From Herpetosiphon giganteus (GTDB lineage: Bacteria > Chloroflexota > Chloroflexia > Chloroflexales > Herpetosiphonaceae), in contig NZ_JAFBCZ010000001.1 in NCBI RefSeq assembly GCF_016907925.1, forward strand, positions 124,001 through 188,000: a stretch of DNA of 64,000 nucleotides. Reading direction: 5' to 3'. Position 1 is the stretch's first letter; each line of letters begins with the position of its first letter. The notes under the pieces were generated by a model. That model ran no database searches. It saw only the letters and a program-made list of their open reading frames with translations, and was not told where the DNA came from. Below are positions 60,907 through 64,000 of the stretch, piece by piece. Made by a program: the position numbers and the translations under genes.

Positions 60907-60928
60907 ACCTTGCTAGTTGGGCAAGGTT
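60906..60928 (-). promoter_or_regulatory. Hairpin over the ribosome site of the exporter gene
   Basis: A perfect 8-bp stem (60906-60913 with 60921-60928) with a 7-base loop in the gap between the small membrane gene and the exporter. On the mRNA its 3' arm contains AAGG and touches the first TTG, so folding would hide the start. Translation through the upstream stop at 60938 could open it. Confidence 0.4.
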
Positions 60929-60937
60929 ATCCGTAGG

Positions 60938-61138
60938 CTAGAGGCTGACGAGCGGCGCGCCAATCACTACTAAACTGACTGAAAGCAACGCAACCAGCAA
61001 CCACAAACTTCGCAGCAACAACGGCGAAATTCGCTCTTGGACAACCTGCTCTTGATGATGAGCAACATATGACGTTAGCGCAGCCGAGCGAAACAATGAG
61101 GTGTTTGGAATCAGAGCGGTTTGGCTGTGGTCGTTCAT
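60938..61138 (-). CDS. Small membrane protein resembling the N-terminus of an HlyD adaptor
   Basis: 66 aa from the ATG at 61138 (AGGAGG 7 bases upstream). LFRSAALTSYVAHHQEQVVQ, followed by ERISPLLL and a single membrane segment (SLWLLVALLSVSLVVIG), is the pattern of the cytoplasmic leader and anchor of HlyD-type membrane fusion proteins that usually partner C39 exporters. The chain stops right after the membrane segment, without the outside coiled coil and barrel. The next gene follows at about 31 bases, so there is no room for the missing part. It is either a remnant or a dedicated small partner of the exporter. Confidence 0.7.
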   Translation of the reverse strand: MNDHSQTALIPNTSLFRSAALTSYVAHHQEQVVQERISPLLLRSLWLLVALLSVSLVVIGAPLVSL

Positions 61139-61200
61139 TGGGGTGTCCTCCTGAAAAGCTGGCCCCATTTAACCATACTTGGCGTTTGCCAACTAGCCAA

Positions 61201-61271
61201 AAACCGATATAAAAACCGATATAGCGCTATCGCTCAAACTACGCTTGCCAATAACCGTATTTTAACCGTAT
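61201..61271 (+). promoter_or_regulatory. Four phased AACCG(A/T)TA direct repeats in the precursor promoter
   Basis: AAACCGATATA occurs at 61201-61211 and 61213-61223 (12 apart). AACCGTAT occurs at 61253-61260 and 61264-61271 (11 apart). A perfect 10-mer palindrome ATAGCGCTAT lies at 61221-61230. The downstream pair flanks the -10 and spacer. This fits a regulator binding on one face of the helix. The repeats lie between the divergent exporter/stub and precursor genes and could control both. Confidence 0.55.
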
Positions 61272-61274
61272 ACT
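61245..61274 (+). promoter_or_regulatory. Promoter of the peptide precursor gene
   Basis: TTGCCA (61245-61250), an 18-base spacer and TATACT (61269-61274). The predicted start near 61281 leaves a leader of about 53 nt. Confidence 0.65.
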
Positions 61275-61333
61275 AGGGCATCTAACAACCTCCCAAAATT
61301 AAACCCACCCTAAACAATCAAAGGAGACCCAGC

Positions 61334-61564
61334 ATGTCGCATGAAGAAACGATTAACGCGTGGAATAATGCTGAAAATGATCCTGAGAGCGAACCCACCA
61401 ACCCCGAGTCTACCCCAGCCAATCCCGCTGGAATGACCGAATTGAGCGACGAGGAATTGCGCCAAATTCAAGGCGGTCTGTTGGATTGCAGCATTATCCC
61501 AACCATGACCTCAGTCACCAGTCTCGTTCCCTGCGTTGTCAATACCAGCGACGATCAACAATAA
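61334..61564 (+). CDS. Double-glycine leader peptide precursor
   Basis: 76 aa; AAAGGAG upstream of the ATG. Residues 1-48 are an acidic leader ending ELSDEELRQIQGG, the classic double-glycine form (conserved Leu, Glu and Ile/Leu before GG). The predicted core is 28 residues (49-76), starting LLDCSIIP and holding Cys52 and Cys67 with eight Ser/Thr, a hydrophobic middle and an acidic QQ-ending tail. Two Cys allow one disulfide, or thioether rings if a lanthionine synthetase exists; none is in the window. It is divergent from its likely exporter. The likely role is a bacteriocin, signal or predation peptide. Confidence 0.85.
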   Translation: MSHEETINAWNNAENDPESEPTNPESTPANPAGMTELSDEELRQIQGGLLDCSIIPTMTSVTSLVPCVVNTSDDQQ

Positions 61565-61631
61565 GTCAACAGCCAATTCACCCTAATGTCCTTGCTTAAC
61601 TGACCATCTCCACAGCACATTGGACAGCGTT

Positions 61632-64000
61632 ATGACAAAGGTTGATGCCTCTTTTGGAATGTGGCTTAAACAACGCCGAAAAACCCTCGATCTCACCCAA
61701 GACGAGTTGGCTCATTTGGTTGGCTGTGCCACGGTTACCATTCGTAAAATTGAAGCGAATACGCTTAAGCCATCGAGCCAGATTGCCCAGCGCTTAGCCC
61801 AATGTTGTAATGTTCCCGAAGCTGAACATACGGCATTCGTGCATTTTGCTCGTTCGGAAGCAACCACGGGGCCGATCTGGGCGGATCAAACTCCAGGCGC
61901 TCCCCGCGTTAATTTTGTGGTCGATCAAGCACCGCATAATTTAGTCGATCTGCCCAATCCATTGATTGGGCGCGAGCTTGATGTTGCGGCGATCAATGAA
62001 CGCTTAGCCAGCGAACATGTGCGCTTGTTGACCTTGGTCGGCCCACCTGGCGTTGGCAAAACTCGTTTATCGTTGCAGGTTGCAGCCCAGCAGCTTGAAC
62101 GCTTTCGTCATGGCGTGTTTGTGGTGGCCTTGGCTCCAGTGAGCAATCCCCAAGATGTGCTCAGTACAATCGCCCAAACCCTTGGGATCAAGGAAACTGG
62201 CATACGGCGCAGCTTTGAAGATTTAAAGCAGTTTTTGTATGACCGTGAAATTTTATTGGTGCTCGATAATTTTGAGCAAGTGCTGCCCGCTGCTGGCTCA
62301 ATCGATCAGTTGATTCAGGCATGTTATGGATTAAAAGTTTTGGTCACCAGCCGCGAGGCTTTGCGCTTACGCCGTGAACGGCGCTTTGCGGTGGCACCCT
62401 TGGCACTGGCTACGCCCGCTGATGAGGCTACTCCTACCACCCACCCACCAGCAGTCGCCTTGTTTATCGAGCGTGCCCAAGCAGTCAATCCCGATTTTGA
62501 GATTAATCAAACCACTCTTGGCGATATTAGCGCCGTTTGTCGTCAGCTCGATGGCTTGCCGTTGAGTATCGAATTGATTGCCGCGCGCAGTATGTTGCTC
62601 TCGCCCAAAGCGATGCTGCGCCACCTTGAACATCAATTAACTGTCTTGACCAGCAGATCAGCCGACCATCCGCAACGCCAACGCACGCTGCGCGAAGCAA
62701 TTCGCTGGAGCGTCGATCTGCTTGAGCCGAGCGATCAGCAGCTGTTTATGCATGTCGGGGTATTTCCACAAAGCTGTACGCTCGATGGCTTGGCCGCAGT
62801 TGGAGCCGAACAGCCGTGGGCGCTCGATTTGCTTGACGGCCTCAATACCTTGGCCGATAAAAGCTTGCTCTACACCAAAGCCGAACAACAGGATGAAACT
62901 CGCTTTGAGATGTTGAATGTCTTGCGCGAATATGCTCGTGAGATGTTGCAACAAGCTGGTTTGTTCATTCCAGCAGCGCAACGCCACGCCAATTATTATT
63001 TGCAATTGGCCCAAACCTTGCAGGCCGATTTGAGCCAACATAACCATCATGTCGTTGCTGGCGATCGCTTTGAGCGCGATTTGTTCAATTTTCGCGCTGC
63101 CTTGGAGTTTTTCTTTGGCCAGAAGCAGGTCGAACAGCTGGTGCAAATGGCCACGAATTTGGCAGATCTTTGGTATTTGCGCGGCTATACTGGCGAAGGT
63201 CGGCGTTGGCTGGCTCAAGCAATCGATCAAGCCCAAACTACCCAAATCACGCTTGAGCCAACTCTCTGGATCGAGACGCTCAACGCCGCAGGTTATTTGG
63301 CCTATCATCAAGGCGATTATGGCGCTGCGGCTCAAAGTTTCTCGCAAAGTCGCCAACTCATCGAAACCGCTAACGATCAAGTTGGCATGGCTCGGGTTTA
63401 CAATAATTTGGGCTTAATTGCTCATTGGCAAGGCCAATATGCGCAATCACAAGCCTTGCTCAACGATAGCCTCGAAATCTGGCGCACCCTCGATCTGCCA
63501 ATGGCAATCAGCAGTCTGATCTGCAATTTAGGCGCGTTGCAGCTCGATCGTGGTGAATTAAGCCAAGCTGCCAAATTGCTTGAGCAAAGCAAGGCGCTCT
63601 GTCAGGAACATCAGTACGAAAATCGCATTTCAATGGTCTTGCAACATCAAGGCAAATTGGCGCTCTATCGCGGCGATTACCCAACCGCTCAGCGCTGTTT
63701 TAGCGAGAGCTATAGCATTGCCGAGCAGATGAGCAACAAAACTGTGATTGGCTTTGCCCTGATGTACCAAGGCTATACGGCGCTAGCAGCAGGCGAATTG
63801 GAGCAAGCAAGCTGCTATCTCAGCAAGGCCGCGCAAATGAGCCAAGACCTTGGCAGCAAACATATGTTATGTATGGTGTTGGCGGTGCAAGCCCAATTGG
63901 CCGTTGAGCAGGCCCAATATCTGGTTGCCCGTCAATTATTTACCCAAGCGCTCGAATTAGGCCGCAGCATGCAATTTGGCGTGGGCATTGCCAATGCTTT
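61632..64000 (+). CDS. XRE HTH plus NB-ARC ATPase plus TPR regulator (partial)
   Basis: The gene runs off the right edge; at least 789 aa. Residues about 5-65 are a Cro/CI-type HTH (LDLTQDELAHLVGCATVTIR). An NB-ARC/STAND ATPase follows: LIGRELDVAAI, LVGPPGVGKTRLSLQVAA (Walker A), LLVLDNFEQVL (Walker B) and LVTSREALRLR. Many TPR-like repeats begin near 540 (ARVYNNLGLIAHWQGQYAQS, LGALQLDRGELSQAAKLLEQ). The ligand probably binds the TPR part and the ATPase acts as a switch for DNA binding. The start at 61632 has only a weak ribosome site. It sits 67 bases after the peptide precursor and may control it or be read with it. Confidence 0.9.
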   Translation, partial: MTKVDASFGMWLKQRRKTLDLTQDELAHLVGCATVTIRKIEANTLKPSSQIAQRLAQCCNVPEAEHTAFVHFARSEATTGPIWADQTPGAPRVNFVVDQAPHNLVDLPNPLIGRELDVAAINERLASEHVRLLTLVGPPGVGKTRLSLQVAAQQLERFRHGVFVVALAPVSNPQDVLSTIAQTLGIKETGIRRSFEDLKQFLYDREILLVLDNFEQVLPAAGSIDQLIQACYGLKVLVTSREALRLRRERRFAVAPLALATPADEATPTTHPPAVALFIERAQAVNPDFEINQTTLGDISAVCRQLDGLPLSIELIAARSMLLSPKAMLRHLEHQLTVLTSRSADHPQRQRTLREAIRWSVDLLEPSDQQLFMHVGVFPQSCTLDGLAAVGAEQPWALDLLDGLNTLADKSLLYTKAEQQDETRFEMLNVLREYAREMLQQAGLFIPAAQRHANYYLQLAQTLQADLSQHNHHVVAGDRFERDLFNFRAALEFFFGQKQVEQLVQMATNLADLWYLRGYTGEGRRWLAQAIDQAQTTQITLEPTLWIETLNAAGYLAYHQGDYGAAAQSFSQSRQLIETANDQVGMARVYNNLGLIAHWQGQYAQSQALLNDSLEIWRTLDLPMAISSLICNLGALQLDRGELSQAAKLLEQSKALCQEHQYENRISMVLQHQGKLALYRGDYPTAQRCFSESYSIAEQMSNKTVIGFALMYQGYTALAAGELEQASCYLSKAAQMSQDLGSKHMLCMVLAVQAQLAVEQAQYLVARQLFTQALELGRSMQFGVGIANA

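Noticed and set aside
61632-61640. Peptide-modifying enzyme (LanM, radical SAM) as part of the precursor locus
   Set aside because: No such gene is visible between 57336 and 64000; it could only be right of the window.
62658-63380. 240-aa minus-strand frame within the XRE/NB-ARC gene
   Set aside because: Antisense shadow of a gene with clear Walker and TPR motifs.

Overview
The window comes from a member of the Chloroflexota, most likely Herpetosiphon or a close relative. The reasons are moderate GC with TTG/CAA-rich codon use, two tandem Agl23-type (TIGR03663-like) membrane glycosyltransferases, an archaeal-type HMG-CoA synthase module, lamin-tail, TolB-like and NHL proteins with signal peptides, and secreted proteins that end in an aromatic-L/I-P tail. 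The genus is inferred from remembered families, not from a database search.

Layout. 1-505 is the end of a secreted propeller-like protein. 636-4835 holds three phased DnaA boxes, an extended -10 promoter and dnaE. 4893-8521 holds a tandem-repeat surface protein, a secreted metalloprotease, a CsbD stress protein and two small uncharacterised genes. 8653-14758 holds two Agl23-like glycosyltransferases. 14945-19199 holds an aldehyde dehydrogenase and a GH13 enzyme. 19361-21974 is an archaeal-style HMG-CoA synthase/thiolase/DUF35 operon. 22217-25775 holds mnmG, a CoA-binding protein and a nitroreductase. 26047-30685 is a GDP-deoxymannose sugar cluster. 30803-33795 holds a NUDIX hydrolase, two zinc-ribbon membrane proteins and a GT2. 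33867-38087 holds Dps, a membrane protein, a hydrolase, a TolB-like protein and MoaB/MogA. 37735-41418 is a six-fold lamin-tail surface protein whose frame runs into moaB antisense. 41619-49475 holds tRNA-Gln, MFS, SGNH, GlsB, a methyltransferase, rnpB, an M42 peptidase, DUF92, DUF3592-like and a LIM/DA1-like peptidase. 49638-57323 holds HAD, GT4, a secreted three-repeat protein, a WecA/TagO-type transferase, ThiF, an unusual histidine kinase and an alpha/beta hydrolase. 57336-64000 holds a secreted protein and then a peptide-export locus.

The most interesting items are these. (1) The HMG-CoA synthase keeps its Glu/Cys/His residues, but the thiolase beside it has lost every catalytic residue and the DUF35 partner has lost its zinc-ribbon cysteines. 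This looks like a retained complex with a catalytically dead half. (2) Three general-stress genes (csbD, dps, glsB) share a -24/-12 promoter signature at a similar distance from their starts. (3) 58738-61564 is a compact double-glycine peptide locus. It has a 76-aa precursor with a 28-residue core, a C39-peptidase ABC exporter, a 67-aa stub resembling the N-terminus of an HlyD adaptor, and a promoter carrying four phased direct repeats. (4) Several intergenic regions are built from shuffled, inverted copies of the same short modules. (5) Several hydrolases carry replaced nucleophiles (Ser to Cys, Ser to Asp).

How the genes connect. Phosphomannomutase, mannose-1-phosphate guanylyltransferase and a GDP-deoxymannose SDR form one sugar-nucleotide route. 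The Agl23 proteins, GT2, GT4 and the polyprenyl-phosphate transferase are plausible users of such sugars for the envelope. CsbD, Dps and GlsB are scattered but probably co-regulated. The double-glycine peptide, its exporter, the membrane stub and the XRE/NB-ARC regulator at the right edge may work together.
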